Positions 46,301-58,419 of a stretch of 64,000 nt of DNA are shown here, piece after piece. The position numbers were made by a program, and so were the translations under genes. The stretch is from Candidula unifasciata (Eukaryota; Mollusca; Gastropoda; Stylommatophora; Geomitridae). Position 1 is the stretch's first letter. The number at the start of each line of letters is the position of its first letter. The notes below the pieces were generated by a model. The model had not been told where the DNA came from, did no database searches, and worked only from the letters and a program-made list of their open reading frames with translations. The DNA lies in NCBI GenBank assembly GCA_905116865.2, contig CAJHNH020000546.1:540632-604631 (forward strand), given 5' to 3'.

Positions 46301-49300
46301 TATGTCTTATCCTGTTCATTAGATTTTTAATGGTAGCTGTACAAACTACTCACAAAACAAAAATATCCCTGGCCTTTTGTATTTAATAGTTAACAGTTTT
46401 ATATTTTTTAATTATTTTTTTGTCCAATTTTTAATTCATCATCATCATAAATTTCCACTTCTGTCATTTAGTGTTGTGGGGAGGAACAGTTTGCGATGGT
46501 TTTTGTCATTCCATGTTGATGTAGAAGCTTTTTAATGCCATCAGTACATTTCTTCTAGGGCTGCCTCTTGATTTCACTTCAGATCTTTTCATGCATGGCG
46601 TCTGCATTGTTAGTTGTTCTAGCTGCATTCTTACTAAATGACCAAACTATTTGACCTTCTGTTTCTCAATGAATCTGCTGCATAGTGTTACTCCTGCAGT
46701 CTGTCTGATATTATTTCTAACTTTATCTTGGATGGTTAAGTTAGCAGCATTTCTTTAGGCATCTTATTTCACAGGTGTTAAGTTTACATAGGTAGCTTTT
46801 CATAAAGTCTGGCACCGGTAGCATGGTGCTGTGTAATTTATAATTGAACTGTTGCATTTTGTAGATTCCATGGTTTTATGATGGATTTGTTTTACTTTTA
46901 TAGCCACAATCAGAAATGGGTTGAACTTGCATGCCAATATTATGGAATGGTTGTCTGGGAGACAAGCTGAGGAACTGCAGATTATGCCTGACAATGAGGG
47001 TCACTGGTCCAGCCTGCAGCCGGCTCTCAAGGCCATCAGTGATGTCAGAGGTGTTGAACTGGAAGTCACCCATAACCTTCTCAACTATAGAGGTGTCTTT
47101 GACTGCCTGGCTCGATACAAGTAAATTAATAATTATTATTAGGCAGAAGCATTGTCTTTACATCTAAATTTTTCTCGTGTTCTTCACAGCAGCATATCAA
47201 TTGATTTCTGGGATAAGCTGTGGTATTCACTACATACACTGTGATTGTATCGCCTCAGTGTTTTCACCTTTGCAGCAACAACCTTGTTTTCTTGCCCCAT
47301 TGTTTCTGAGCAGCATTGCTTTCAAGGGGTGGAGAGAGTGTTAGCACAAGTTATTTAGTTAGTAAATAGATCATCCGCACAATACTTTAAAAAAAAAAAA
47401 ATGCATGTACCCAGATCAAATCCTCACTAGCTCAGCATGTAGCAACTTATAGTTCAAGTCCTGTATTGGTTAACTCTTTTAGTCCCAGACAGTTGATACA
47501 GAAATGTGTTTTACTCTAAGCAGTGTCTGCTTGAAACTTATCCAAGTTGGGTTTAAATCAGTTGTGCTAGTAATCATATTAGACAGCAGAACTTCACTGT
47601 AACACTTGGGACAGGGTAGGTTAATTCAGCATCTGCATGAGACACTATTGGTAAAATAATGTACATCATGTAAGGAATTACCTATAAACATGTAGCGAGT
47701 TGCTAGATATTGTAAGAGTTAATAAGAGATTGCCTCCTCCCTGTGTGATGTTCAGTGAAAACAACACCCTAGTTCACGTCTGGTTCTAGAAGTCCTGACA
47801 TGGATGTAGAATCCAAATTACTTCCTGAATGTTCAGTCTGGCCAGATTCCCTGCTAGCATTCAGGATACCAGCCCAGTCCGTTGCTAATGACCAATGCTA
47901 TGGTAGCTGTGCTGGCCAAACACTGCTGTTTAAATACCTTTGACTGCTGAATAGTTTTGAAAGTGGCATACTTTAGTTTTACTCAATCCACTGTGTATGT
48001 TTACATCCTATCTTTGTCCACCCCGTCCAGCTCATTAAATTATGAGAATATCAACCTAGCTGGCTCTCTAAGAGTTGAGCCAGGTCATTACCTTCATCAC
48101 TGCCATTATCTCTACAGTGTTGTAGTCACAGCCAATATCTCCACAGTTGTAGTCACAGCCAATATCTCCACATTTGTAGTCACAGCCAATATCTCCACAA
48201 TTGTAGTCACAGCCAATATCTCCACAATTGTAGTCACAGCCAATATCTCCACAGTTGTAGTAACAGCCAATATCTCCACAGTTGTAGTAACAGCCAATAT
48301 CTCCAGTTGTAGCCACAGCCAATATCTCCACAATGTTGTAGTCACAGCCATTATCTCCACAGTTGTAGTAACAGCCAATATCTCAACAGTTGTAGTCACA
48401 GCCAATATCTCCACAATGTTGTAGTCACAGCCATTATCTCCACAATTGTAGTCACAGCCAATATCTCCACAGTGTTGTAGTCACAGCCATTATCCCCACA
48501 GTGTTGTAGTCACAGCCAATATCTCCACAGTGTTGTAGTCACAGCCATTATCTCCACAGTGTTGTAGTCACAGCCAATATCTCCACAGTGTTGTAGTCAC
48601 AGTCATTATCTCCACAGTTGTAGTCACAGCCATGATCTCCACAGTTGTAGTCACAGCCATGATCTCCACAGTTGTAGCCACAGCCATGATCTCCACAATT
48701 GTAGCCACAGCCATGATCTCCACAGTTGTAGTCACAGCCATGATCTCCACAATTGTAGTCACAGCCATGATCTCCACAGTTGTAGTCACAGCCATGATCT
48801 CCACAGTTGTAGTCACAGCCATTATCTCCACAGTTGTAGTCACAGCAAAAGTACTACTCCCCTCTCAAACCATTTTTCATCCACACTGAATTTGAATCCT
48901 TATGCACTTTGCGGATAATGAATGACTGGTCTATCTATGTAAGATCTTAATCCTGGAATTTAGGGCTCTCCCTGGTGTTTACTGAACTATTCCGTTTTAG
49001 GTGGTTACCTAAACAGCTTTAGGGGATGTTTCACCTGCTTACAACAAAAAATGTCACTATCATCACGGTCTGCCTGAAAGAAACTCGGTCTCTCGCCAGT
49101 TCTCCCGCCTCATGTACTTTCATACTCAAGGAGTCACTTATATCCTGTGCCCATTGTGTCGGTCGGCTCTGCTCCTCCTTCCTGGTACCATGCCTTCGGC
49201 TATAATTTTTTCCAATCCGTCGTGGCGCTTGATATGACCAAAATATTTCAGCTTCCAAGACAGGATGCTGTTTATTAGCCAATCTTCCTTGATGTTCAGA

Positions 49301-52300
49301 TCTTTCAAGGTGTCAGTATTTCTCCTCTTCTTTGTCCAAGATATTCTGAGAATCTTTCTATAGAATTTCAGCTCAAAAGCCTTTATTCTTTTTCTCAAGG
49401 ACTGGGAGATAGTCCATCACTCACATCCGTTTGTAGCCACAGGGAAGAAGCATGCTCTCAAAATTCTTATTTTGATCTCCTCGCTGGTGCTTAACCATAG
49501 ACTTTTAAGGCTGTTCAATCTTTGCATTGCTATGGCCATACTCCTTTTAATTTATGTCCAACAGTCTCCATTGCTGTTTATTACAGGGTCTAGGTATTCA
49601 AAGTTTGTGACATTTACAATTTCTTCATCATTTATTGCTATTTTTGGATGACAGCCAGTTTTATCTGTGGACATTATTTTCATTTTCTTTAAATTCAAGA
49701 ACAGATTTTGATCTTCACTGTGCTTTTGGACAAACAATATTAAATTTTCTATTCCCTTTATGCTGTTCGAAAGGAGGACTGTGTCATCTGCATAACGAAG
49801 TTCCAGAATAGGATTACCACCAATTTTGAGCAGATCATAACTGTCACAAGTCTGGTCATTTTTGACATTTCTCATTATATTTTCTGCGTATATATTAAAT
49901 AGGTATGGTGAGAGAATGCACCCCTGCCTCACTCCCGTTTGCACTTCGAACCAATGCAGTGTTTCACCAGCTGTTTTGATGGCTTCTTGTTTTGGTAGAT
50001 ATGAGTGGAAAATATATATAATACTTGAAGTACTGCATGCACTTTGTAGATTCTTCATACTTGGACTTATAATGTAACAGTTCCAGTCATAAATTGATTG
50101 AATTAATTTTCTTTACTCCATATTTTAAAGACTGAATGCTGATGTCTTGATTATTATTGTTGCTAGGGATTTGTTGTGCATGATTGACTGGAAGACTTCA
50201 AAGAAACCCCGGCCACTTCTGAAAAACACTTACGATGATCCACTTCAGATAGCTGCTTATATTGGAGCACTGAATGCAAGTGAAGCATATGTGAAAAAGG
50301 TATGTTTCTGTTATAGTAATGATTTAATATATTGTTCTTATGTCTTCATTATTTGATTATTTCTATCAGAAGTAATTATTGTATAGATTAATCCTCATTG
50401 TTACTGCATTAATATGGTTGTATAACATTGTGCACAAAATAAAAGTTTAATTACATGACAGAATCACTAATGCTAGCATAGTGGGAGGACTTAACAAATT
50501 CCAGTGCATCATAAGGTGATAAAAAAATGTTGGCTCTGGAAAGAACTCCCATTAATAAACATGATTATAGTAAAACTAGAATGTTCTTTCATTTGAACCA
50601 TAAAGCAAAATAAATAGAGGGATACTGTTGGGGTTATGAGATACTTGGCACTCTTGTCTTGTGGAGTACTAATGCTGAAGGGCGATCAAGTGAACATGAT
50701 GCTTATTTGGTATAGTGTTCTAATAAAATGTAACTCTGTGATGGATTATGCCCAACAGGGTTTTAAAATAATGACAAATGGTTAATGTATTAAATAGGAA
50801 ACTAGAAGTGATGTGCAGTGTTAACTAGTTCAACTTTACATGTTGAATGTTCAGTTACAAATTGACATCACAGCACACGGGACATTCCCATAAGCACTCC
50901 ATCCCCATCTTCAGCAGTATGCGCAGAGTTCCAGTTCTGATGGTACCAGTAACAAACTGATAGTATATCTGTCTTGCCTTTTCCTTGAGCCAGGAAAAGA
51001 TACATGGTCATATGCAGCTACTTTTGCCTTTATGTTAATGAAGGGTTCCAGAACAAACAGGAAACAATGGCAAGCAGCACTTGATCTCAAGGATGTGTAT
51101 AACAAAGTTAGATATGATATTTTGATGATTGCACTGATGGAGAAAGGAAAGGGGGGGGGGGGGGAGGTTAAGTTCCTGGTTGGTGAGTTGGATAGCAGCT
51201 GTTCTATAGCCTCGTCGGCTAGCTTTTCGTCTGGGTTTATGGACCTCAGAGGTATGTATTATAGCCCCAGGACTGCCACATGGATCCACCATCTCGCCTG
51301 TGCTCTTTAACTTATAAACAACAAGTTTGCAAACCAGGGGTTTGAAGTATACTGACATTTGCAGATGATATTCTCACTTATAGGCAGGGGAGAGATAGGG
51401 AACAAACAGCCCAGGAGCTACAAGGGACAGTCGACAATAGTGGGGGATTGACTGGTGATCCTGTCATTAATCGTTTTTAAATTTTTTTCTGCTCCCCATC
51501 TCAAAGGGTCGACTGGTTAAACTAGAGCCCATAACAGAACTCAGCTATGCAGGTCATTTCAGGATGTACCAGACACACCCCATTAGCATTTATGCGATAC
51601 ATCCTTGGTGTGCTGACTGTTGCAGGTAGGCTTAAGGTGCTGCAAATAAAGTCAAACCTAAGAGTAGCTGCAGACACAGATCACCCTTTTGCACGATGCG
51701 CTGGATGCAGTTAAGAATCTGCGGCTGATAAGAGGGAAGTCATGGATGGCTTAGGCAGAGGACACAGACAGGTTTGCATCCTGGAGAACATTAGGCAAGG
51801 AGAGAAGTTGGTTAGAAGGCCAGCAGAACAGTCAGACTTGTAAAAAGTCGTAATCATATTGAGCCAGGAGTGCAGGGAGTGGCCATCAGGTGCCATGGAA
51901 GTGCAAATTCAGCAATTAATTTAGGGTAATGCTCCCTCAGGTGATGTAATTATTTATACAGATGGTCTAGAGTCAAGAGACAAAAGAAGTTCCTGGGGCT
52001 TCTTAGCAAAAGCTAATATCGACGTTTGGTGCAGGAGAGCCTAGCATATGATACCAGAACATCCAGCTTAAGAACGGAGGTGGTCACTGCAGCTTTCCGC
52101 GGGCCTGAGAACATGATACACACACACAATGTGATTGTGACCGACTCAGAAAAGTATGCTGAGGAAAAGTATGCTTTGTGCAGTTGGCATGCTTAGCTTC
52201 AGAGGTCACGGGTGAAGAGCATTGACTGGTCCTTTTTATGGGGTATGTCTGTTGAATCAACTCAACTATAGAAAGTTACAAAGATAGATGTATGGTTGGT

Positions 52301-52873
52301 TAAATACAGTACTCCACACGTCATCCTAGTCAGGTACTGCTTAACTTCTTCTTCTTCTTCTTCACATTCACCAGCTGTAAACTCCAGCAGAAAGTTTTTG
52401 TTGTTAGTCCACTTCTGGACTCTAATCCTTTTCCAGAAACTGAGTCTTGTGTGCAAATTCCTTTCACAGGTCTGACTCATTTGCACATAGACTGTTGGTT
52501 CCTTGCCTCTCAGGCAGATGTACTCCGACTTAGAAGGAAGCTGCCAATTAGTCGAATGGATAATGATCAGTACATATTATCACATAGCTTTTGTGTGATT
52601 TGGTTAAAATTGTATTAAATAAAGAGACATCGGTCATTGATATAGATGTTTTATTCTTAGTATGGTGAGGTCAGCCATGGAATGATTGTCGTGGCCTACC
52701 CTGATGGAAGTCCAGCTCACATTCATGTGATGAACAAATCAACCTGTGAGAAGCACTGGGTGGAGTGGACAGAGCGGCTGTACAGCTTCTATCAGCTGAC
52801 TTACACAGAGAGGATGGCAGCAAACAGAGACAAGATTCACGCAAAGAAAGTATCAAGGTTAAGTGCTGCTTAA
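43311..52873 (+). CDS. MGME1: Mitochondrial genome maintenance exonuclease 1, 4 coding exons
   Basis: Coding exons 43311-44661, 46904-47120, 50167-50299, 52661-52873 (TAA); phases join to 637 residues. A 5'-UTR acceptor is at 43268-43269. MGME1 is a single-strand-specific PD-(D/E)XK exonuclease that trims 5' flaps and linear ends of mtDNA. The first about 35 residues are basic with no acidic residue (SKYIPRLH, RFFHLKRGLLKKQ), fitting a mitochondrial presequence. Residues about 50-370 are Ser/Thr/Lys-rich and look disordered. The core begins at about 390 and holds ELGEEGFKKHQD, NYRGVFDCLARY (Asp517), MIDWKTSKKPRP (Asp530, Lys532), DDPLQIAAYIGALN and HGMIVVAYPDGSPAHIHVM. The Asp-Asp-Lys spacing (13, 2) equals that of human D238/D251/K253. 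Human MGME1 has 344 residues, so about 280 are extra here, N-terminal. The first exon reads six codons past its donor before a stop, which makes it look like a stand-alone gene. Confidence 0.95.
44885..45035 (-). mobile_element. tRNA-derived SINE in MGME1 intron 1
   Basis: The plus strand reads GAGCCAAGGTCATTTTTTAA, GAACCCATGACCTTCTGATC (reversed B-box side) and GAGAGCGTCTAGCCGG. Same family as 42675-42815; antisense to MGME1. Confidence 0.7.
45753..45870 (+). mobile_element. Truncated hAT-type MITE
   Basis: CAGTGGTTTTCAACCTTTTT is a typical hAT left tip. The following C-rich interior (CCCCCACCGTTCCCCC) has no matching right tip before the LINE at 45926. An A-run and (AT)n lie inside. Confidence 0.5.
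45926..46245 (-). mobile_element. 3' end of the (GAT)n LINE family
   Basis: The plus strand begins ATCATCATCATCATCAGGTG, the reverse of a (GAT)n tail. The minus strand encodes KEAGARRQLITDIRRRQSSF and GHVIRRGKIEHVVTTGKKC, about 90% like the copies at 32.5 and 57.7 kb by eye. About 310 bp, in MGME1 intron 1, antisense. Confidence 0.9.
46437..46800 (-). mobile_element. LINE C-terminal fragment
   Basis: On the minus strand, frames include a LNTCEIRCLKKCC-like piece, DKVRNNIRQTAGVTLCSRFI, then VKWFGHLVRMQLEQLTMQT, as in the tail at 27.4 kb. It ends with ATCATCATCATAAATT on plus and stops about 100 bp before the MGME1 exon at 46904. Confidence 0.65.
47470..47722. mobile_element. TTAA-flanked MITE
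   Basis: Starts TTAACTCTTTTAGTCCC and ends TATTGTAAGAGTTAA, so inverted CTCTT tips lie inside TTAA. The CTCTTT...GTCCC pattern recalls the 96-bp element at 33289. 253 bp, no coding capacity, MGME1 intron 2. Confidence 0.5.
48108..48848 (+). repeat. 27-bp minisatellite, about 27 copies
   Basis: The unit GTAGTCACAGCCAATATCTC plus CACAGTT repeats with variants (CCATGATCTCC in the 3' third, CCATTATC in the middle, and two-base expansions GTGTTG). The period of 27 keeps both strands open (VVTANISTV on plus, VEILAVTTT on minus), so long frames there are artefacts. It lies in MGME1 intron 2. Confidence 0.97.
49040..50075 (-). mobile_element. LINE RT and C-terminal fragment (family of 25 kb)
   Basis: Minus strand: FEVQTGVRQGCILSPYLFN and IYAENIMRNVKNDQT at 49985-49850, ELRYADDTVLLSNSIKGIE with an intact YADD, KHSEDQNLFLNLKKMKIMST, then after a shift KLKYFGHIKRHDGLEKII at 49398-49138. 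It breaks off upstream of the QGC motif at about 50075, 90 bp from the MGME1 exon at 50167. Antisense to MGME1. Confidence 0.92.
50854..50994 (-). mobile_element. RNase H LINE, 3' piece of a twin-primed copy
   Basis: The plus strand AATTGACATCACAGCACACG, then CCATCTTCAGCAGTATGCGC, is the reversed family 3' end, running inward to CTTGCCTTTTCCTTGAGCC. At about 50995 the sequence switches to plus-oriented sequence of the same family. Confidence 0.75.
50995..52255 (+). mobile_element. RNase H LINE, inverted 5' piece: RT and RNase H remnants
   Basis: Plus strand: PGKDTWSYAATFAFMLMKG, QWQAALDLKDVYNKVRYDI (RT motif A), LTFADDILTYRQGR near 51354 (catalytic ADD), IIYTDGLESRDKRSSWGF near 51945 (RNase H YTDG motif) and HNVIVTDSE near 52125. 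It ends mid-RNase H at about 52255. A G14 run at 51151 and many stops break it. It lies in MGME1 intron 3. Confidence 0.8.
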
Positions 52874-53279
52874 ATGCTGGGATAGCTACAGTGACAGTAC
52901 TTGATAGGTTTGTGATTTCTCTTTTGTCATGTAGACCAGTGTAACACTCAACATCTGCAATGTACTGTAAATGATGGGCATTAAATACTGCTATTAAAGC
53001 TATATATCCAGGTCACTTCAGTTGTTCTATTACAAAGTGAGGTTAACAAATTATGGTTTGTTGTCTGGTCTTATTTTACACACACTGATGACTCAGTGAT
53101 GATTCACATATTTCTTGTGAAGACATTAGAATCTAGTCTTGTTTACAACAGGCACTTTAGCTAGGAGGAAAATGCCAGATTTGTTGAAATTGAGAAGTGA
53201 ATGTCATTTTTGAATTTGGTGTGCATTCTTCACCTAACATGGACACAGACTGTAGGTCATAAATTGGCTGTCACGCAAC

Positions 53280-53565
53280 CAAAATGTATGGCTGCAGCAA
53301 TATTATCACGCACCAGGATTGTGTAGTCACATCACAGCTATCACATATTCAGATCATTGTGGTCACATTATTGCTACCTCTCATTCAGGTTGTGTGGTGA
53401 CATCATAGCTACCACACCCCCCAATTGTGTGGTCACATCATAACTATCACAATCAGATTGTGTGTTCACATCATAGTTATCACACAACCAGATTATATGG
53501 TCATATTGTTAACTATCACACACAAGATTGTGTGGACATATCACAAAAATTGCACAGCTAGACTG
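53280..53565 (+). repeat. Degenerate roughly 40-50-bp tandem repeat
   Basis: Worn copies around TGTGTGGTCACATCATAGCT and ATCACACA, about seven of them. It lies in or past the MGME1 3' UTR. Confidence 0.8.
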
Positions 53566-53729
53566 GTTCCATCATGAAGAATCTATGTGTGAATATAAAT
53601 TTTGAAACAACCTGAATTTGTTTATCGAACTGAAGACATGGTTTCAGGCCCAGATCGAGGGGCTCTACACTCAGGACAGCAGCAAGGTGATGCAGTGATC
53701 CCCATCCTTAGATTTAAAGTTGTAGATTA

Positions 53730-53735
53730 AATAAA
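53730..53735 (+). terminator. Possible MGME1 poly(A) signal
   Basis: AATAAA about 860 bp after the MGME1 stop, followed by an A run. It is the first perfect hexamer I find downstream; the real site could be a variant hexamer nearer the stop. Confidence 0.3.
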
Positions 53736-53739
53736 AAAA

Positions 53740-56160
53740 AAGAACCATTTTGTTCTGCCGTGATCTTTCCTTTCACTGTAGCTGAAAAAGCTTCCTCTTT
53801 ATCTTTCCTCCTTCTTGACGTGTAGAGGCTGTTATGTTTGGCAGTTTTTTTAAATCTTGCCATTTTAGTTTTATTGTGACTGTGTCAGCCGTCAGTAATA
53901 TCAGACAGCAATATTTGTCAATGATACAAAAAATGCACTTGATGAAAAATATAGTAACGGCTCCTATATCTGAAATCACCTCATCGTATAACTGGGTGGA
54001 CCTGATAATTCTGAATATAACACAGAATGTGAATAGAAAACTCAACAGAAGGAATGGAAAAGATCAAATGTTTGGACCAAAGTCGTTATCAACAGAATAC
54101 TAAATACAGCTCAAACTGTGTGGAAAACCACTCAAAGGACAAGAAAACGTTATGCTTTTTCAGCCATCTCTCTGTTTGATCATCTTGCCATTTTTCAATC
54201 GATGTTACTCTGTCCATTTGTGTTTTAAGTGAGTCTCGTCACTGTGGTAGCTATTGACAGTATTCTGTCTTTAGTCTCTGATAGAACTTAATGTCTTGCA
54301 GAAATGATAACCCCCATTTGTATGAATGAGAAGATCTACTGACAAAGTAAGTTTTTGAGAGGTTTAACCCAGACTCCCCCACTCTGAATTTGCTGCGCTT
54401 CAGAAAATAATTCTTATGAATGCAAACATCAATTAAAAAAATCTGTGCCTCCTAAAGCTTCACAGGCTACTATCCAATGTGAATAACCCACTCCACAATG
54501 GTCTGCTCTCCTGTAAATATTTTCACAGGCCACTTTCGACTCTGCAGATATCCACTCTCCTGGAAGAGCTTACTTCTGTATCTTGTTTAGGATTCACTAC
54601 ATATGGTTGTTTTCACTCATTTATGACATTTTAAGCCATATTGTTAATAAGTCTCTTGTGGCATTAGAAAGAAGCAGATGCCTGAAAGCTCTGTGTTTGA
54701 TTTTTTCCATATTATGACATTTGTAGCAGGCACCAGATTAGCTGGGAATTTTTTAATTTTTGTGTGTGTGATAGAAATGAAGAACAAATAATGGTTTAAA
54801 TCTTCCAATTATTCCTCATAATAATTCAAAGACAAAACATAGCATCTTGCATATATCCTGACAAAATGTAAAACATCAAGCTGCTGTATTTCACAGAACA
54901 TAATAGAAGCTATAATTTTATCTGCTGTGAAAACAAAGGGCATTCTGCAGTCTCCATGCTTGTTGAGAATTGTTTGTAATTTTATTGTTTATACTTTTTA
55001 TATGGATACTCCTTTTTTCCTTAATTATTTTTTCACAGAAGTGGCATTATTTTGTTGACTTATATTTATGCATACATTTTCCTGGTCACTGTGGCCAGAT
55101 AGTTTAACCATTTGCTTCCCTTGAACGATGGGAGTCTTATTTTGGGCTCCATCCTTTGGTTGTCAAGTGCAGGGGTTTCTGAGATCCCCAGGGGGTTACA
55201 GCTGACACTCAGTAGTTTTATGCTTTGTGTGGCACTCTTGGTGAATGTGCAGCACCTGTGGGGAGAGAAACAGAGCCAAGTAAGATAATACCCGGTGCAG
55301 CAAAGTTGATCCTCTTGCCTTTAATGTTATTCAACTGCCTTTGGAAGACAAGCATATATTTGATTTTCTTTTTAATTGCTTACATTAATAAGATACAATA
55401 GAAATGTGTTGAGTTCACTGCCAGTCTTTTTTGCTGTAAGATCATAAACTAATCTCTTTTTAGTCGGCATGGTCCAAGTACTAATGTGATATGTAATACG
55501 GCGGTGGCTATTATAAGACAGTCTAAAAATCCCATGGCACCGACTGCTGTAGGGAGGGAGGTAATATGCATGCACAAATAATAGGTTTTAATATTATGAG
55601 ATGAAATGATCAGCTCTTTACCTCACCACTTTACTTCTACTACTTATTTTAAAAGGTTGGATTGTTTTGGAGTTTCCCCCCCAAAAAATGTAGAAAGAGA
55701 ATAGAAAAAAAAAGAGATTTATCATTGAGCCCACATCTCTTTTATGTCAAAGAATTCCTGAATCTACTATCAGGCTTCAAAGTGATACAGTTACTTGGAC
55801 TTTTGCACATGCCTTGCTTTGGGTGTCACATCCAGCAATTTAAGATCAGACTTCTAGGTTTTAGTGTTTGCTGTTTCAACAAGTTTCTTTAAGTGTCATC
55901 AAATTTCTTCATACTGAACATAACAAGTTTGAAATAATTGTAAGCTTAATTTTATGGAGCATATAATTATCGGTTTCTGTAAAGAAAAACATTCACTAAA
56001 TTCCTTGTATATGTACTTTACACATTTGTTATCTACTGAAATAAACTGTTGACAGCTATCACAATTTTGTTTATATTATGTGTTTATCTTAATTGTTTGA
56101 CATCATATATGTCTGGTGTGGTTGCATCTTTCCCGGCTGTTGTAGGACTCTAAAGAGCGA
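53740..56160. other. Intergenic, no recognised gene
   Basis: A/T-rich DNA. Short open frames (for example 53834-54103 and 55662-55892) lack splice context and family motifs. No transposon ends were identified. Confidence 0.4.
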
Positions 56161-56480
56161 GTGTTTATAGTGCCTAATGGTGCTAACCAATGAAGTAGTT
56201 ATCTTCTGTGGAAATCTTGTTGGCCAATGCATGCATCTTGGAAACAACATTCACAGATAAGCTGGTCTTTAGAATTCCTGATATTAGCAGTTGTCGTATT
56301 CAAATCCAGTCTATTGTCAGTAAAAAGTGAGGCAACGAAAGACATCCCTGTTGCACACCCATTTCCATCCTAAATGTATCGGTCTAAAGTGCCTGAAGGT
56401 GCTAACCAATGAAGTAGTTATCTTCTGTGGAAATCGTGTTGGCCAATGCATGCATCTTGGAAACAACAGCCAGACGATTT
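56160..56480 (-). mobile_element. Probable LINE RT fragment with 85-bp duplication
   Basis: Minus strand gives FRMEMGVQQGCLSS near 56370, a GVxQGC RT motif, with no continuing frame. The segment 56172-56256 is repeated at 56391-56475 (GTGCTAACCAATGAAGTAGT, then GGCCAATGCATGCATCTTGG). Confidence 0.45.
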
Positions 56481-57577
56481 AATGGTCACAGACACCATCA
56501 TCATCATGTACCGTGCTAGGATCATCTTCCTATGTGAACTCCAGTCAAGTGTTATGCTGGCCAGGAGGTCACTGGTACACTGGCCAAGAGGTCACTGGTA
56601 CACTACAATTATCCATTGTTCAACTGACATTAAACCTACACATTCAGTCATGTGTTTTGGCCATATGAATGCATGAATGTATGTTGATAAACTGATGAAT
56701 GGCATAAATGTGTTTATATGTCCTGAAACCATGAAACAAAAGTTATACTTCCATGTTAGTTGCCACCTTAGTAGGTATCATTTGCATCACTTGCTGCATT
56801 GGTTTGTCTTCTTTAATAAAATCTGAAGACTGGACAGATTAAAAGCAGAGACCAAGGAAATGCTCAATCACAGAAGATGAAAAGTGTCTTATGTCACTTT
56901 CATTGAATGTCGGACAGAAAGGCATTGGAGAACATAGTGTCGAATGGAAATAGTGGTACAAAGAGCAGAAGCAGATGAGAGAAATGGCCTTGGATGTTAT
57001 ATAGTAAAGTCACATATAGTTTGATGGTCTGTAGCTGCTAATTGTGTCTAAGCTGAAGGGCGCAAAGGGTGTTAAATGTTCCATCACATAAGTAGTTAGT
57101 TACCTGTTACAACTCTGCCTCAGTTTGACATACATAGTTGATTTTGTGAAGTCTAAGATCTGTCATGTCAGAAAGTCCTAACCGGTTCTCAGGTTAGCAT
57201 ACCTACTATGTTTATTGCCAGTTACTTTATGTGGGTATATGTCTTTTTCAACATTTCTGCAGTTTAATCAGAAAATCTCATTTATTCCTGAACTTTCCTT
57301 GTTTTAGTCCTCCTATGGTGCCATTTAAGTAGTTTAAGATTAATTCTGTTCGTTTTCATAGTTGTGGATTTCAAGCTGTACGATAGACATGGCCAATGAA
57401 GACACCTTTTTTTTGGGGTGCCTAATTTATCATGTTCTTAGTACACTTGTTTCCATAGCTAGGTGCACACACCATTTGGAGGTACCAGGTTTGATTCCTG
57501 GCACAGTAACTATAGCTTTTATTTTTATGTTGTCTAGTGTATCCTTCTATCTTTCTACTTCTTTCTGTGAATGCTGA

Positions 57578-58250
57578 TCAATCATCATCATCAGGTGCCT
57601 TGCCGACTGGCGTGGGCGATCATGCCTCTCCACAATCTGCGATCTCCTGCAGCATGTATCAGTTCGTGTGCCGACACACCTCCATGCCATGCAACAAGAC
57701 TGTCAAGGATCTTCTCTCATTGTCTCTCCCTATCCCTCCTTCCACCTATCTTTCCAGTGGTAACAACATGTTCTATTTTCCCTCTTCTCATAACATGGCA
57801 GAAAAATGATGACTGTCTCCTTCTGATGTTTGTGATAAGTTGTCTTTGGGCTCCCGCCTCTTTCAAAACCTCTTGGTTGCTCTTTTTGGCTGTCCAAGGT
57901 ATTCTAAGCATTGTTCTGTAAAACCACATCTCTGAGACCTCAAGAAATTGTTTGGCCTGCCTACCGATTGTCCAGGATTCACAGCCATATGTTAAAACTG
58001 AATCAATGACTAGGATATAATGCACGAGATGTTTTTCATTTTATAAAATGCAGTTTTTGCCTGTCCTATACTGTTTCTTATCTCAGTTATGCATCTTCCA
58101 TCTGATGTTATCCATGTGCCCAGATACTTAAATTTCTGTACTTGTCCTAAAATAACACCATCGACTTTTATTACACATTTAGGAATAATTTGTTTCTTTG
58201 ATACCACCATTACTTCTGTCTTCCCATTATTCAATACATTGTCTGTTTAT
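57578..58250 (-). mobile_element. 3' end of the (GAT)n LINE family
   Basis: Starts ATCATCATCATCAGGTGCC on plus. Minus frames: NNGKTEVMVVSKKQIIPKCV at 58234, KVDGVILGQVQKFKYLGTWI, ITSDGRCITEIRNSIGQAKT, VLTYGCESWTIGRQAKQF and IRRRQSSFFCHVMRRGKIEH. It keeps glutamine where the 31-kb copy has TGA. Truncated just downstream of the RT catalytic box. Confidence 0.92.
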
Positions 58251-58419
58251 TATGTATATAATGTTTTGACAGCCTCAAGTTACCCCTCTGTTTATTTAAA
58301 TTATAATGCTTAAAGTGACTATCTGGTCAGTACAGGATCTTTTTGGCCAAAACATACCTGCTCTTGTCTTAGCTATTTATCAGTAGCATCTTTTAGTCAT
58401 TCCCAAAAGATCCTTTTTA

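Noticed and set aside
48108..48848. CRISPR-like regular repeats
   Set aside because: Units are contiguous without unique spacers, and the window is eukaryotic. It is a minisatellite.
53834..54103. 89-codon frame downstream of MGME1
   Set aside because: No family resemblance, no credible promoter or splice sites; likely chance in 3' flanking DNA.
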